Shown: positions 27,230-37,600, counted from the first letter of the stretch. The stretch: 64,000 nt of DNA from JANQEU01 sp965228045 (GCA_965228045.1 OZ245789.1:4278001-4342000), one strand, 5' to 3'. Translations and numbers: made by a program. The notes: generated by a model not told the origin, from the sequence alone.

Positions 27230-28690
27230 ATGAAACGAATCGTACTTACAGCACTAATCGGATTTACATCAGGCATTTTGGGGCTTTATGTGGGCATTGT
27301 CTATTTCGGGGACAAACTTATCACCGATCAGATAGAAAGTCAGGCTCTATCGGCAAAAGTATCCACCATCGGTAATGATTATGAATTTGATAGGTTCGAT
27401 ATGCCTACTATCAGAAGCATCGCCGAAAATCCTGATTTTGTAAAGGCATCCGAAGTAAGTACAAATAGTGTGGTCTTTATCACCACGCTCTCCGAATTGG
27501 AATATCGCACAGGGACCGTTTTTGACTGGTTTTTTGATGCAAGGTCATCGCAAAAAAGAGGTAGCGGAAGCGGTGTGATATTCTCAAAAGATGGTTATAT
27601 CGTCACGAACAATCATGTCATTGATGACGTGGACCAGATTAAGGTCCATTGGAATAAGCAATCATACAATGCTGAGCTCGTCGGAAGGGATCCCTCCACG
27701 GATCTGGCAGTTTTGAAAGTAAATGCGGATGATCTGAAACCCATTCCGCTTGGTCAATCCGGTGAAGTTAATGTAGGTGAATGGGTGTTGGCTGTGGGAA
27801 ATCCATTTAACCTGACCTCCACCGTGACAGCCGGAATTGTGAGTGCCAAAGGAAGGAACATCAATATTCTAAGGGACAAATTTCCCATTGAATCATTTAT
27901 TCAGACGGATGCTGCCATCAATCCTGGTAATAGTGGTGGGGCACTGGTAAACCAGAATGGACAGCTCATCGGGATCAATACTGCCATATTATCTCAGACT
28001 GGTTCTTACTCTGGCTATGGCTTTGCCGTACCGGTGGATATCGTCAAAAAAGTATTCAATGACATTGTGAAATACGGAGAGGTCCAAAAGGTCTTTGTAG
28101 GGGCGGATTTCACCAATATTGATGGTGAGCTGGCAAAGCGATTGAAGTTGAATGATTACAACGGCGTCATCATTGGTAACATCTCAAGAGATGGTGCGGC
28201 CTCACGCGCCGGTCTGAAGGAGGGAGACGTAATCAAGGCAATAAATGAGGTGAATATTGAAGGTAAAGCACAAATCGAAGAATACATTGCTAATCTTTAT
28301 CCCGGAGATGAAGTTGTGCTAAAGATTAACCGTGAAGGAGAGATGATCAAGAAGAATCTAACCTTGCTCAACAGGGAAGGAGGAACTGGCGTGATCACCA
28401 GGGAGATATATTATTCGGAGTACCTGGGTGCCGAATTCGAAGTTGTCTCTAAAGTTGAAAAAGATCTGCTCAGGATCGAAAACGGTGTTAAAGTGGTCAA
28501 TATTGACAAGTCGGGTTATTTTTCACAGTTTGACCTGCCCGAAGGATTCATAATCACCGCTATTAACAGGAAGTCAGTCGATAAGCCTGAAGAACTTTCG
28601 GACATTCTTGGTAAGATCAGGGGTCGACTAGAGATCTATGGTATCAATGAAAACGGCAGGAAGGTCTACTACTCCTATTATATGAGGTGA
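27230..28690 (+). CDS. DegP/DegQ (HtrA)-type serine protease
   Basis: About 486 residues from ATG 27230 (MKRIVLTALIGF); the frame is open back to a TTG at 27191 but the ATG places the signal-anchor at the N-terminus. The trypsin-like triad is His129 (TNNHVIDD), Asp158 (STDLAVLKV) and Ser235 (NPGNSGGAL). Two PDZ domains follow: one near residues 290-370 (IVGN-type loop IIGNISRDGAASRAGLKEGD) and a second, less typical, near 400-480. It degrades or refolds damaged periplasmic proteins. It is transcribed away from the GH3-dxr-rseP operon and ends directly against dnaA. Confidence 0.94.
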   Translation: MKRIVLTALIGFTSGILGLYVGIVYFGDKLITDQIESQALSAKVSTIGNDYEFDRFDMPTIRSIAENPDFVKASEVSTNSVVFITTLSELEYRTGTVFDWFFDARSSQKRGSGSGVIFSKDGYIVTNNHVIDDVDQIKVHWNKQSYNAELVGRDPSTDLAVLKVNADDLKPIPLGQSGEVNVGEWVLAVGNPFNLTSTVTAGIVSAKGRNINILRDKFPIESFIQTDAAINPGNSGGALVNQNGQLIGINTAILSQTGSYSGYGFAVPVDIVKKVFNDIVKYGEVQKVFVGADFTNIDGELAKRLKLNDYNGVIIGNISRDGAASRAGLKEGDVIKAINEVNIEGKAQIEEYIANLYPGDEVVLKINREGEMIKKNLTLLNREGGTGVITREIYYSEYLGAEFEVVSKVEKDLLRIENGVKVVNIDKSGYFSQFDLPEGFIITAINRKSVDKPEELSDILGKIRGRLEIYGINENGRKVYYSYYMR

Positions 28691-30091
28691 TCAGACGATC
28701 TTCATTCGTAGCTTCTTCTTAAGCTCATCTATGGCAAACCGGAATTTGGCATTTGTGTCGATCATATCATTGACAGACTGCACCGCGTGAATAACCGTGC
28801 TGTGGTCTCTGCCCCCAAAATGATAACCGATGGACTTTAAAGAGTGATTTGTGTAATCTTTCGAGAAATACATAGCCACCTGCCTTGCGATTACAATTTC
28901 CTTCTTTCGTGTTTTTGCACGTAGGTCTTCCAGGTCAACATTAAAATATTTTGAAACGGTTTTCTGTATGAAGTCGATCCCCACCTCCGAATCTATTTCG
29001 GTTACGATGTTTTGAAGGATGTTCTTGGCAAGTTCCAGATTCACTTCCTCTTTTGCCAGGGATGCATGGGCAATCAATGAAATGATCACACCTTCAAGTT
29101 CCCTGATATTGGTATCAACCGTATAAGCAAGGTATTCTACCACCTGATCCGGAATGGAAATACCATCTGCCTGCATCTTCTTCTTGATGATGGCGATCCT
29201 GGTTTCAAAGTCCGGCTGTGTCAGATCGGCGGTCAAACCCCATTTAAATCGTGACACCAGCCTCTCCTGCAGACCCTGTAGATCCTTAGGTGGGCAGTCC
29301 GATGTCATGATGATCTGCTTACCATTCTGATGCAGGTGATTGAAAATATGGAAGAATATTTCCTGGGTCTTTTCCTTATCCTTTAGAAACTGAACGTCAT
29401 CGAGCATTAGTACATCCACATTCCTGTAATAGGCTATGAATTCCTGAATGTTATTATTCTTGAGAGCGTCGATAAATTGGTTCGTGAATTTCTCAGACGC
29501 CACATAAAATACATACTTCTCAGGATGACTTGATTTGATCTCGTTTCCGATAGCCTGGATAAGGTGGGTTTTTCCCAATCCAACTCCTCCATAAACCATT
29601 AATGGATTGAAAGAAGTAACGCCTGGCTTGTTCGCTACAGCATACCCTGCGGACCTGGCCAATCTATTACAATCCCCCTCAATAAAATTGTCAAACTTGT
29701 AGTTTGGATTAAGATTAGAGTCGCTGGCAAGCTCCTGAATAAATTGCGGGTTTTTGTACTTATCGAAGCCATTTACCCGATTTTTATTAAATCCATTGGA
29801 GTTTCCGGAGACGTTTACAGTGAACGGTTGATTCGAATCGCTTCCCTTATCGACCACAACAGAATATTCCAATCTTCCACTGGGTCCGATTTCTGATTTG
29901 ATGGCCTCATGAAGTAAGTGAACATAGTTCTCTTCAAGCCATTCATAGAAAAACTGACTAGGTACTTGAATGGTAAGTGCCTCTTCTTCAAGTTTTACTG
30001 GAACTATAGGCAAAAACCAGGTGCTAAAACTCTGTTCTGGAATGCGTTCTTTTATGAAAGAAAGGCATTTTGCCCACGTCTGTTCATGCAT
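28691..30091 (-). CDS. dnaA: Chromosomal replication initiator DnaA
   Basis: A 466-residue protein with the four DnaA domains: domain I (WAKCLSFIKERIPEQSFSTWF), a variable linker (~90-130, Asn-rich), the AAA+ domain with Walker A GGVGLGKTHLIQAIGNE and Walker B VLMLDDVQFL, and domain IV with the DNA-binding signature GGRDHSTVIHA near residue 430. It opens the replication origin. The gene is tail-to-tail with the DegP gene with no gap. No DnaA boxes are seen in the 239-base region upstream, so oriC is probably elsewhere. Confidence 0.98.
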   Translation of the reverse strand: MHEQTWAKCLSFIKERIPEQSFSTWFLPIVPVKLEEEALTIQVPSQFFYEWLEENYVHLLHEAIKSEIGPSGRLEYSVVVDKGSDSNQPFTVNVSGNSNGFNKNRVNGFDKYKNPQFIQELASDSNLNPNYKFDNFIEGDCNRLARSAGYAVANKPGVTSFNPLMVYGGVGLGKTHLIQAIGNEIKSSHPEKYVFYVASEKFTNQFIDALKNNNIQEFIAYYRNVDVLMLDDVQFLKDKEKTQEIFFHIFNHLHQNGKQIIMTSDCPPKDLQGLQERLVSRFKWGLTADLTQPDFETRIAIIKKKMQADGISIPDQVVEYLAYTVDTNIRELEGVIISLIAHASLAKEEVNLELAKNILQNIVTEIDSEVGIDFIQKTVSKYFNVDLEDLRAKTRKKEIVIARQVAMYFSKDYTNHSLKSIGYHFGGRDHSTVIHAVQSVNDMIDTNAKFRFAIDELKKKLRMKIV

Positions 30092-30316
30092 TTACGAGTA
30101 TGGTTTGGTGGTTTAATTTCGCAAAAGCTTCTGTGATTTTTCAGAAAGCGGACATCAAAAATGACCTAAAATTTCTTAAGAAAAAAATGATTTTTTGCTT
30201 GACTTTTTGGAATCCAATTTCCGTGAAAGTATTGGCCGATTTTAATTTTATTTTCTTAGAAAAATCCAATAAATCTTTACATTGATCAAATCAGAAATTT
30301 TGGAAAAAGAATGCTC

Positions 30317-30324
30317 TAAATTTG
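30317..30324 (+). promoter_or_regulatory. -7 element upstream of methylmalonyl-CoA mutase
   Basis: TAAATTTG matches TAnnTTTG, only 6 bases before the ATG at 30331, so a transcript from it would be leaderless or nearly so. No TTG lies 17-23 bases upstream. The 30092-30330 region is A/T-rich and otherwise unremarkable. Confidence 0.35.
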
Positions 30325-30330
30325 TAGAAA

Positions 30331-33300
30331 ATGAGTATCACCCCACCAGACTTCAGCGAATTTAAGAAATCAGGCATAGCCGATTGGAAGAACGCCTTAA
30401 AGGAATCCGGTTATGACCTACCTCCCCTTTGGACCGGACCGGATCAAATTTACGCAAATGCATACGCGACTGTAGAGGACAGGGATCTGTTCAGGCACAT
30501 CGCGGACTACCTGCGACAGTCAGAATTCCCGAGGTGTGAATTCTGGCAGACGATTGAAGTCAACAAGGAGGGTCATGCCAACAGACGCAGTCTTGAAGCG
30601 TTAAAAAATGGTGCAACCGGTCTCGTTTTTAAAGTCAATTCTCCTGTTGAGTTCGGTGCTTTACTAAATCAGATTCAGCCGGAGCACTGTGCCATATCAA
30701 TAGAAGGCGATCAAAATATCTGCGCCGCTTATCTCACTTATCTTAAGGCATCGGGGACCACACCGCTCAATGGCTTTCTAAGTTCATCAACTGGTGGAAA
30801 CCCGGCATTAATGTTGCCCGTTTCTTCTACACCTTCCCGTAATCTGGAGGAGACCGCCATTGCATTGAAACAGACCTTTTCAGAAGCAGTTAATGCTGAA
30901 AACCATCTGGTGCTGAAATTGTCCATAGGTCATGATTTTTATTTTGAACTGGCACGGGTCAGGGCCATTAGATTTCTCCTTGGTCTGATGAAGGATAAGG
31001 ACCTGGTTGCAAGTCAGATACACCTTCATGTGATAATTTCTTCGACTGAGGCCTTCTCCCGTGATCTGATCTCCAATTCCACCATGATGACTGCCATGTC
31101 ACTTGCGGGAGTCAATTCCGTCACCATCAGTTCCTCTTCCAAAGACTCGGATTTTTTCACAGACAGGATGAATAGAAATATTTATAACCTGGCTTGTGAG
31201 GAATCCAAGCTGATTTTCGAAAAGGACCCAATCGTAGGATCGTATTTTCTGGATGGCCTTACTGATAAAGTTGCCAGGAAACTGTGGGAATTAGTGAATA
31301 TTGATACGTCCTTTGAGGAATTGGTTTCTATTGTTAAACCAGTGGAATCAAAGACATACATCCAGGAAGGGTTTCATTCCGGTATACCTCCATTTCTCAG
31401 AGGTCCGTATGCCAGTATGTACTGCTCCAGACCGTGGACCATTCGACAATATGCTGGATTTTCCAGTGCCGAAGAATCCAATTCCTTTTACAAGAAAAAT
31501 CTGGCGGCAGGTCAAAAGGGACTTTCAGTCGCTTTTGACCTGCCTACTCATCGTGGGTATGACAGTGATCATCCACGTGTGGAAGGAGATGTCGGCAAAG
31601 CAGGCGTCGCCATCGATACGGTAGAGGACATGAAAACTCTATTTGACGGTATTCCCCTTGATAAAATGTCAGTCTCGATGACTATGAATGGTGCTGTAAT
31701 TCCGGTTATGGCATTTTTTATTGTAACTGCTGAGGAACAGGGAGTGGATCCGGGTCAGATTTCAGGGACCATTCAAAACGATATCCTAAAAGAGTTCATG
31801 GTAAGGAACACCTATATATATCCTCCTGAGCCTTCTATGCGAATCGTGTCTGATATCTTCAAATACAGTGCTGCTAATATGCCAAGGTTCAACTCCATAA
31901 GCATATCCGGTTATCACATGCACGAGGCAGGAGCAAGCGCAGAATTGGAACTTGCCTTTACATTGGCTGACGGCCTGGAATACCTGCAAACAGGCATAAA
32001 TGCGGGTATTGACGTGGATAAACTAGCTCCGCGATTGTCATTTTTCTGGGGAATTGGAATGGATTTTCTGACTGAGATCGCCAAACTACGGGCAGGCAGG
32101 GTCCTTTGGGCAAAAATCGTGAAACGATTCGATCCTAAAAATCCAAAATCCATGGCCCTCAGGACTCATTGTCAGACTTCCGGCTACAGCCTGACGGCCC
32201 AGGACCCGTACAACAATATCTGTCGGACGACCATCGAGGCACTTGCGGCCATTTTTGGGCATACCCAATCCCTCCACACCAATGCCCTGGATGAGGCCAT
32301 CGCCCTTCCCACTGATTACTCAGCCGCCATAGCCCGGGATACGCAGATTTTTTTGCAATCAGAGGCAAATATCACAGGTGCGATAGATCCTTTTGCCGGA
32401 TCGCAGCAAGTAGAGCAACGAACGGAGGCGCTCATCGATCGAGCATGGACAATTCTCGGAGAAATTGAGGATATGGGAGGTATGCTCAAGGCCATTGTCT
32501 CCGGTTATCCTAAAATGAAAATTGAAGAATCAGCTGCACGAAAGCAAGCCCGTATTGACAGTAACAGGGAAACAGTGGTCGGTGTCAACAAGTATATTAC
32601 CACTGACAAAACCAAAATAGATATCTTAGATGTAGACAATGCCAGTGTCAGGGAAAAACAGCTGTCAAGTATGAAAAAAGTGAGGGGTGGTCGTGACGAA
32701 TCTCAGGTAACCATAGCCCTTGACCAACTTGAGGCATGTGCATCCAACGGGCATGGAAACCTACTTGAGTACGCCATCGAGGCAGCCAGGCAAAGGGCGA
32801 CATTAGGTGAAATAAGTATGGCCATGGAAAAGAAATTTGGCAGACATAAATCATCCACCATTACCAATGATGGCATCTATGGGTCCGAGTCAGGATCAGA
32901 TGATGCTTTCAATGCTGTACGCGAAAAGTGTGATGCATTTCTAGTCCTTGACGGCAGAAGACCCCGGATACTCATTGCTAAAATGGGTCAGGATGGGCAT
33001 GACCGTGGCGCCAGAGTCATCGCATCGAGTTTTGCAGATATGGGGTTTGATGTGGACATTGGGCCGCTCTTCCAAACGCCTGCGGAAGTAGCAAGGCAAG
33101 CAGCAGAAAATGATGTACATGTTGTTGGCATCTCATCTCTGGCCGGTGGACATAAAACACTCATTCCAAATCTCATGAAGGAGCTGGAAAATATAGGGCG
33201 ACCTGATATAAGATTAGTTGCTGGTGGAGTGATCCCGGAGCAAGATTATGAATTTCTCAAAAAAGCGGGTGTAATTTCTGTTTTCGGACCGGGAACAAAA

Positions 33301-33348
33301 ATTCCTGCTGCGGCCTTAGAAATATTAGAAAACTTAATGCCCCAGTAG
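30331..33348 (+). CDS. Methylmalonyl-CoA mutase, MutA-like and MutB parts in one chain
   Basis: A 1005-residue protein. Residues ~1-330 resemble a shortened MutA-type small-subunit barrel (SGIADWKNALK at the start; DPIVGSYFLDGLTDKVARKLW at the end). Residues ~335-860 are the catalytic MutB barrel: RGPYASMY at 357-364, RPWTIRQYAGF, AFDLPTHRGYDSDHPRV, SISGYHMHEAGAS. The C-terminus is the cobalamin domain with DGHDRG, where His890 would bind cobalt. It interconverts methylmalonyl-CoA and succinyl-CoA in propionate metabolism. It is not IcmF: the B12 domain is C-terminal and there is no GTPase domain. The usual two-gene mutAB layout seems to be replaced by one polypeptide. Codons 392-405 lie in a perfect hairpin. 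Confidence 0.9.
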   Translation: MSITPPDFSEFKKSGIADWKNALKESGYDLPPLWTGPDQIYANAYATVEDRDLFRHIADYLRQSEFPRCEFWQTIEVNKEGHANRRSLEALKNGATGLVFKVNSPVEFGALLNQIQPEHCAISIEGDQNICAAYLTYLKASGTTPLNGFLSSSTGGNPALMLPVSSTPSRNLEETAIALKQTFSEAVNAENHLVLKLSIGHDFYFELARVRAIRFLLGLMKDKDLVASQIHLHVIISSTEAFSRDLISNSTMMTAMSLAGVNSVTISSSSKDSDFFTDRMNRNIYNLACEESKLIFEKDPIVGSYFLDGLTDKVARKLWELVNIDTSFEELVSIVKPVESKTYIQEGFHSGIPPFLRGPYASMYCSRPWTIRQYAGFSSAEESNSFYKKNLAAGQKGLSVAFDLPTHRGYDSDHPRVEGDVGKAGVAIDTVEDMKTLFDGIPLDKMSVSMTMNGAVIPVMAFFIVTAEEQGVDPGQISGTIQNDILKEFMVRNTYIYPPEPSMRIVSDIFKYSAANMPRFNSISISGYHMHEAGASAELELAFTLADGLEYLQTGINAGIDVDKLAPRLSFFWGIGMDFLTEIAKLRAGRVLWAKIVKRFDPKNPKSMALRTHCQTSGYSLTAQDPYNNICRTTIEALAAIFGHTQSLHTNALDEAIALPTDYSAAIARDTQIFLQSEANITGAIDPFAGSQQVEQRTEALIDRAWTILGEIEDMGGMLKAIVSGYPKMKIEESAARKQARIDSNRETVVGVNKYITTDKTKIDILDVDNASVREKQLSSMKKVRGGRDESQVTIALDQLEACASNGHGNLLEYAIEAARQRATLGEISMAMEKKFGRHKSSTITNDGIYGSESGSDDAFNAVREKCDAFLVLDGRRPRILIAKMGQDGHDRGARVIASSFADMGFDVDIGPLFQTPAEVARQAAENDVHVVGISSLAGGHKTLIPNLMKELENIGRPDIRLVAGGVIPEQDYEFLKKAGVISVFGPGTKIPAAALEILENLMPQ
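31506..31544. repeat. Perfect intragenic hairpin, 13-bp arms
   Basis: GGCAGGTCAAAAG (31506-31518) and CTTTTGACCTGCC (31532-31544) are exact inverted copies with a 13-base loop. The hairpin lies in the most conserved part of the mutase gene (AAGQKG to FDLPTHRG). Confidence 0.8.
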
Positions 33349-33388
33349 TCTGGTTTTCATAACTTTATTTCTTAAAATTTTCATACAA

Positions 33389-36300
33389 ATGAAGGCATCC
33401 AAGTATTTAGCATTAGCCATCCTAACCTTCTTTCTGATAACACCTGAAAATACGCAGGCTCAGAATTGGGAAAAATTTTTCGAAAAAGCCGCCGACAAAT
33501 ACGAGGATGGCGACTACGAAAAAGCAGGTAAGTATATAGCCAAACTGAAAAAGAAGTCCCTGAAAAAGTTGGGCACCAAAACCAATATTTATGCCCTGGG
33601 ACTGGTGGAGGAGGCCAGAATCAATACAGCTCTTGGGGTATACACCAATGTCATGGAGCCACTGGCCACAGCGGTACAAATCAATGAAGAGATAAATGCT
33701 GATAAGCCTATCGAGTATGGTTACCTGCTTAAGGAAGCCGGACAGGTCATGATTCAGTACGGTAATTTCAACATGGCCGAAGAGTACGTAACAAAAGCTC
33801 GTGAGGCTTTTACAGAGGCAGGAATAATTGAGGAACAGGAAGGTGAGCTGGATGTACAGGATGCCAAAATCATGATGGGTCGTGGGTACTACTGGGAAGC
33901 CATTCAGCTGGTGGATAAGCAGGCAGACTTCTTCAAAAAACAAATAGCACGAGCAGGGAAACGCGAGAAAGATGAGCCCATGAAGCAATGGGCTGAAGTA
34001 ATGATTGTGAAGGCAAATGCCCTAAGGTTAATGGGTGACTATTTGCGATCTGACTCGGCTTTTCTATATGCTACTAATTGGATAGATGACAATCTTGGAA
34101 AAACGGATATTCTATATGCGCAGAGTAAGTATCTCAATGCGAAACTCCTTCAGGAGAACGGACTAGAACTCGAAGCACTTTCAGCGCTTCTGGAAAAATC
34201 ATACATCCAGGCAACGAGAAGGTATGAGCCATCCCATATGGCCATTATGGAAATCAAGACAGACCTGATGAACGTGCTTTACGCAGTAGGTACTTACGGT
34301 AAGCTGCGGATAGTTGATGAGGAATTTAAGAAAACGGTAAGATCACTTTTCCCAAAAAACAGTGTCCATACGATCGCGGAGGATCTGCGGAACGTGTACT
34401 TCCGCCTGGAGGATGAGAATATCAGGGTTTTGGAAGAAAGAATTAACAGGCTTCTGGCCAATAAGGTCATCCCTGAAAATCACAAGATAAGAATCGAGCT
34501 TCTGGATTTTGCCAATGACATAGCCCTGCTTTCAGGAGAACATAAGAACACTGAAACATACCAGAAACAAATTTTGGATATCAAGAAAGTATTGTATGGG
34601 GAGGAGTCGCCTGAGTACCACATGTCCAGGATCAAGCTGGCCAATTACTATGTGGATTACTCTGACAAATTTGATGAGGTAGCTGATACCTACGAAACAA
34701 GCTTTATGCAGATAGTGGATCCGGAAATTACAGAAGGGCATGTGATGTACCTGGATATCCTGAGTCACCTGGCTACCTATTATGAAGAAACAGATCAGTA
34801 CGACCTGGCGGCGAGAACGCTGGACAGAATGCTACTTGCCGCTCGAAGGAAATATGACAATGAAGACATTGAGTATGGCAGGACACTGGATAAAATTGCT
34901 CGACTTCAGATCAATATAGGAGAATATGAAGATGCCGATAAGAACCTGAAGACTGCCGTTCAGATTTTCGAAAATCTCAGAAGTGATGTGGGCAACACCC
35001 AATTGTCCGTAGCGCTAATCACACAGGCAGAACTTATGGGTATTCGCGGAGAATATGACGAGGCTGAAAGTCTGATCAACCGCTCAGAACGCATGCAAAG
35101 CAGGGGTGCACTCACACTTGAGGCCACTACACTTGATTATCGAGATGACCTGGCAGAACTGTACATCCAAATCGGAAGATTGAGTGATGCCGAAGAGATC
35201 TTGAATGAATCCCTGAGCGAAAAAACAAAAGATTTTGGAAGAACAAGCCGACACCTAAACCAGACACTTGTAACCAGCGCTCAGCTGAAGCTGACCAAAG
35301 GTGAATATACAGAAGCCGAGCAATTCTCGAGAAGGGCAAATGACATCTCCCTCAGAATATTCGGCGCGGAATCATCCAAGGTTGTACCGTCAATGGTGCT
35401 TCTGGCCAAGGTTTACTCCACTATCGGTGACTTTGACAAGGCACAACAATTGCTAAGCAAAGCCATCGAAATTCAGAAAAATCAGTTTGGCAACGACCAT
35501 GTGGACGTAGGAAAGACGGTTTCAGAGTTGGCGCTTGTCAAGTACTACCGCAATGATCCACAAATTGAAGTAACAAGACTCTTTGCCGAAGCGGAAAGAA
35601 TCATTGGCGATAAGCTCGGAAAAACAAACCCTACTTACGCAGAAATCCTAAAAAATATGGCAATTACAAACATTGCCGCCGGTCAGTACAACCTGGCGTT
35701 TACACAGCTGGATGAAGCCGGTAGGATCTGGAATAACAAGATAGGTAGAAGAAATAACCTGAATGCCGCTACAATTGATTACCTGAAAGGAGATATTTAC
35801 TACCGACAGAAGAATTATGGGCAGGCGGAAGATCTGTATGGTGATGCGATCAGGAAGTACAACCGCTTCTTCAACGACACCCATCCGGAGTATGTGAAAG
35901 TTCAATCGAAACTGGCAAAGACTTATTTTATGCAAGGAGATTGGAGACGTTCACAGTCTGAAATGGAGGAGGTTCTTGAAAACTATAAAGTCTTTATCCA
36001 GGATTATTTTCCCGCACTCTCTGAAAGGGAGAAGGCTAAATTCTGGAACACGATCAAGACGGACTATGAGTTTTACAATACACTTGTCATCAATAAAAAC
36101 AGAAACGACAGGTACATTGGCGAGCTATATAATAACGCATTACTGACAAAGGCACTGCTGCTTAACACGTCCATCAAAATTCGTGAAAGAATCCTGAGCA
36201 GCTCAGATGAGGAGTTGAAAGAAGCTTATAATCAGTGGATAGCGAAAAAGGAATTGCTGACCGCGGCATTGTCGATGTCGGAAGAGCAACTTTCTCAATC

Positions 36301-37600
36301 CGGCATCAACCGGTCACAGCTTTCACAAGAGGTAGAGCTTCTTGAAAAAGACCTTAGTGTGAAGTCAGAGTTGTTTGGACAGAGTATCGATCAGGAGACT
36401 GTCACATGGGAAAATGTTCGTGACGCCATGCAGGAAAACGAAGTGGCCATTGAAATGGTAAGATTCAGAATATTCGACCACACGTTCACTGATTCGATCA
36501 AGTACGCCCTACTCTACGTGACGGGTGAGAAGAGGAGCCAACCAGGTATGATCCTGCTTGACAACGGAAAAGATCTAGAGAGCAAATACCTGAATTACTA
36601 TCGTAATAGTATTAAGTACAAGATCAGGGATATCAACTCATACGAAGCCTACTGGTCACCTATCATAAGAAAGCTAGGCACTGTATCGACACTTTACATC
36701 TCTCCCGATGGGGTTTACAATCAGATCAATCTGGAAGCAATCCCAACGCTTGAGCCAAATAAATATGTTATAGATAATTCCAACATTGTCTTACTCAGCA
36801 ATACCAAAGATCTGTACCTGAAGCAGCAAAAATTAGAGCCTGCAGTAGAAAAACAGGTAGCCATGATGTTTGGAAATCCACAGTTCTACGTCAAAACCCG
36901 ACCTGGTCAGCCCACGGCTGAATCCGGACTTACCAGGGAAAATGTGGAGGTAGTACAGCAACTTCCCGGAACAGAAAAGGAAATACAGGAGGTGAAGGAT
37001 TACCTGGGTAGAAAAGGCTGGGAGATCAATGACTATACAGAGCAAAACGCTGAGGAGTCTGCCATCAAACAGATCAATAGCCCGAGGATCTTCCACGTAG
37101 CAACACATGGATTTTTCCAACCGGACAATATCGAGGCCAGTGCACTTGATGCCGAGCTGAATGAAAATTATCTTTATGAGAACCCACTCCTCAAGTCAGG
37201 TCTGTTACTTACTGGTGCTGGTGACATTTTGAATGAGACCAAGTATAACTATAACATCGAAAATGGAATCCTGACGGCTTATGAGGCTATGAACCTTAAT
37301 CTGGATCAGACTGACCTTGTTGTATTGTCCGCCTGCGAGACGGGGCTTGGAGAATTGCAGGCAGGTGAAGGTGTTTACGGTCTTCAGAGAGCGTTTCTTG
37401 TAGCTGGAGCCAAAACCATCATCATGAGTCTTTTTAAAGTTTCAGATGAGGCTACCCAACAACTAATGGTGAAGTTTTATAGAAAATGGCTGGATACCGG
37501 AAACAAAAGACAGGCCTTTATCGATGCAAAAAAGGAAATCAGAAACGAATACCGGGACCCAATTTATTGGGGACCGTTTGTGATGATTGGACTGAATTAA
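33389..37600 (+). CDS. Secreted TPR-CHAT protease-like protein
   Basis: A 1403-residue protein with a signal peptide (residues 1-24, ending NTQA-Q). Residues ~30-950 are stacked tetratricopeptide repeats, many of the kinesin-light-chain style (YPEA/EDAD...L..A). A helical stretch at ~990-1080 leads into a C-terminal CHAT (caspase-like, HetF-associated) domain. The catalytic pair is intact: His1240 in FHVATHGFF and Cys1316 in VLSACETGLGE; the end has GVYGLQRAFLVAGAKTIIMSL. CHAT proteins are cysteine proteases often switched on by partner binding to the TPRs. Export to the periplasm or surface is predicted. A strong terminator follows 20 bases after the stop. Target unknown. Confidence 0.88.
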   Translation: MKASKYLALAILTFFLITPENTQAQNWEKFFEKAADKYEDGDYEKAGKYIAKLKKKSLKKLGTKTNIYALGLVEEARINTALGVYTNVMEPLATAVQINEEINADKPIEYGYLLKEAGQVMIQYGNFNMAEEYVTKAREAFTEAGIIEEQEGELDVQDAKIMMGRGYYWEAIQLVDKQADFFKKQIARAGKREKDEPMKQWAEVMIVKANALRLMGDYLRSDSAFLYATNWIDDNLGKTDILYAQSKYLNAKLLQENGLELEALSALLEKSYIQATRRYEPSHMAIMEIKTDLMNVLYAVGTYGKLRIVDEEFKKTVRSLFPKNSVHTIAEDLRNVYFRLEDENIRVLEERINRLLANKVIPENHKIRIELLDFANDIALLSGEHKNTETYQKQILDIKKVLYGEESPEYHMSRIKLANYYVDYSDKFDEVADTYETSFMQIVDPEITEGHVMYLDILSHLATYYEETDQYDLAARTLDRMLLAARRKYDNEDIEYGRTLDKIARLQINIGEYEDADKNLKTAVQIFENLRSDVGNTQLSVALITQAELMGIRGEYDEAESLINRSERMQSRGALTLEATTLDYRDDLAELYIQIGRLSDAEEILNESLSEKTKDFGRTSRHLNQTLVTSAQLKLTKGEYTEAEQFSRRANDISLRIFGAESSKVVPSMVLLAKVYSTIGDFDKAQQLLSKAIEIQKNQFGNDHVDVGKTVSELALVKYYRNDPQIEVTRLFAEAERIIGDKLGKTNPTYAEILKNMAITNIAAGQYNLAFTQLDEAGRIWNNKIGRRNNLNAATIDYLKGDIYYRQKNYGQAEDLYGDAIRKYNRFFNDTHPEYVKVQSKLAKTYFMQGDWRRSQSEMEEVLENYKVFIQDYFPALSEREKAKFWNTIKTDYEFYNTLVINKNRNDRYIGELYNNALLTKALLLNTSIKIRERILSSSDEELKEAYNQWIAKKELLTAALSMSEEQLSQSGINRSQLSQEVELLEKDLSVKSELFGQSIDQETVTWENVRDAMQENEVAIEMVRFRIFDHTFTDSIKYALLYVTGEKRSQPGMILLDNGKDLESKYLNYYRNSIKYKIRDINSYEAYWSPIIRKLGTVSTLYISPDGVYNQINLEAIPTLEPNKYVIDNSNIVLLSNTKDLYLKQQKLEPAVEKQVAMMFGNPQFYVKTRPGQPTAESGLTRENVEVVQQLPGTEKEIQEVKDYLGRKGWEINDYTEQNAEESAIKQINSPRIFHVATHGFFQPDNIEASALDAELNENYLYENPLLKSGLLLTGAGDILNETKYNYNIENGILTAYEAMNLNLDQTDLVVLSACETGLGELQAGEGVYGLQRAFLVAGAKTIIMSLFKVSDEATQQLMVKFYRKWLDTGNKRQAFIDAKKEIRNEYRDPIYWGPFVMIGLN

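Noticed and set aside
30092..30330. Origin of replication upstream of dnaA
   Set aside because: The region is A/T-rich but no TTATCCACA-type DnaA box or close variant is visible.
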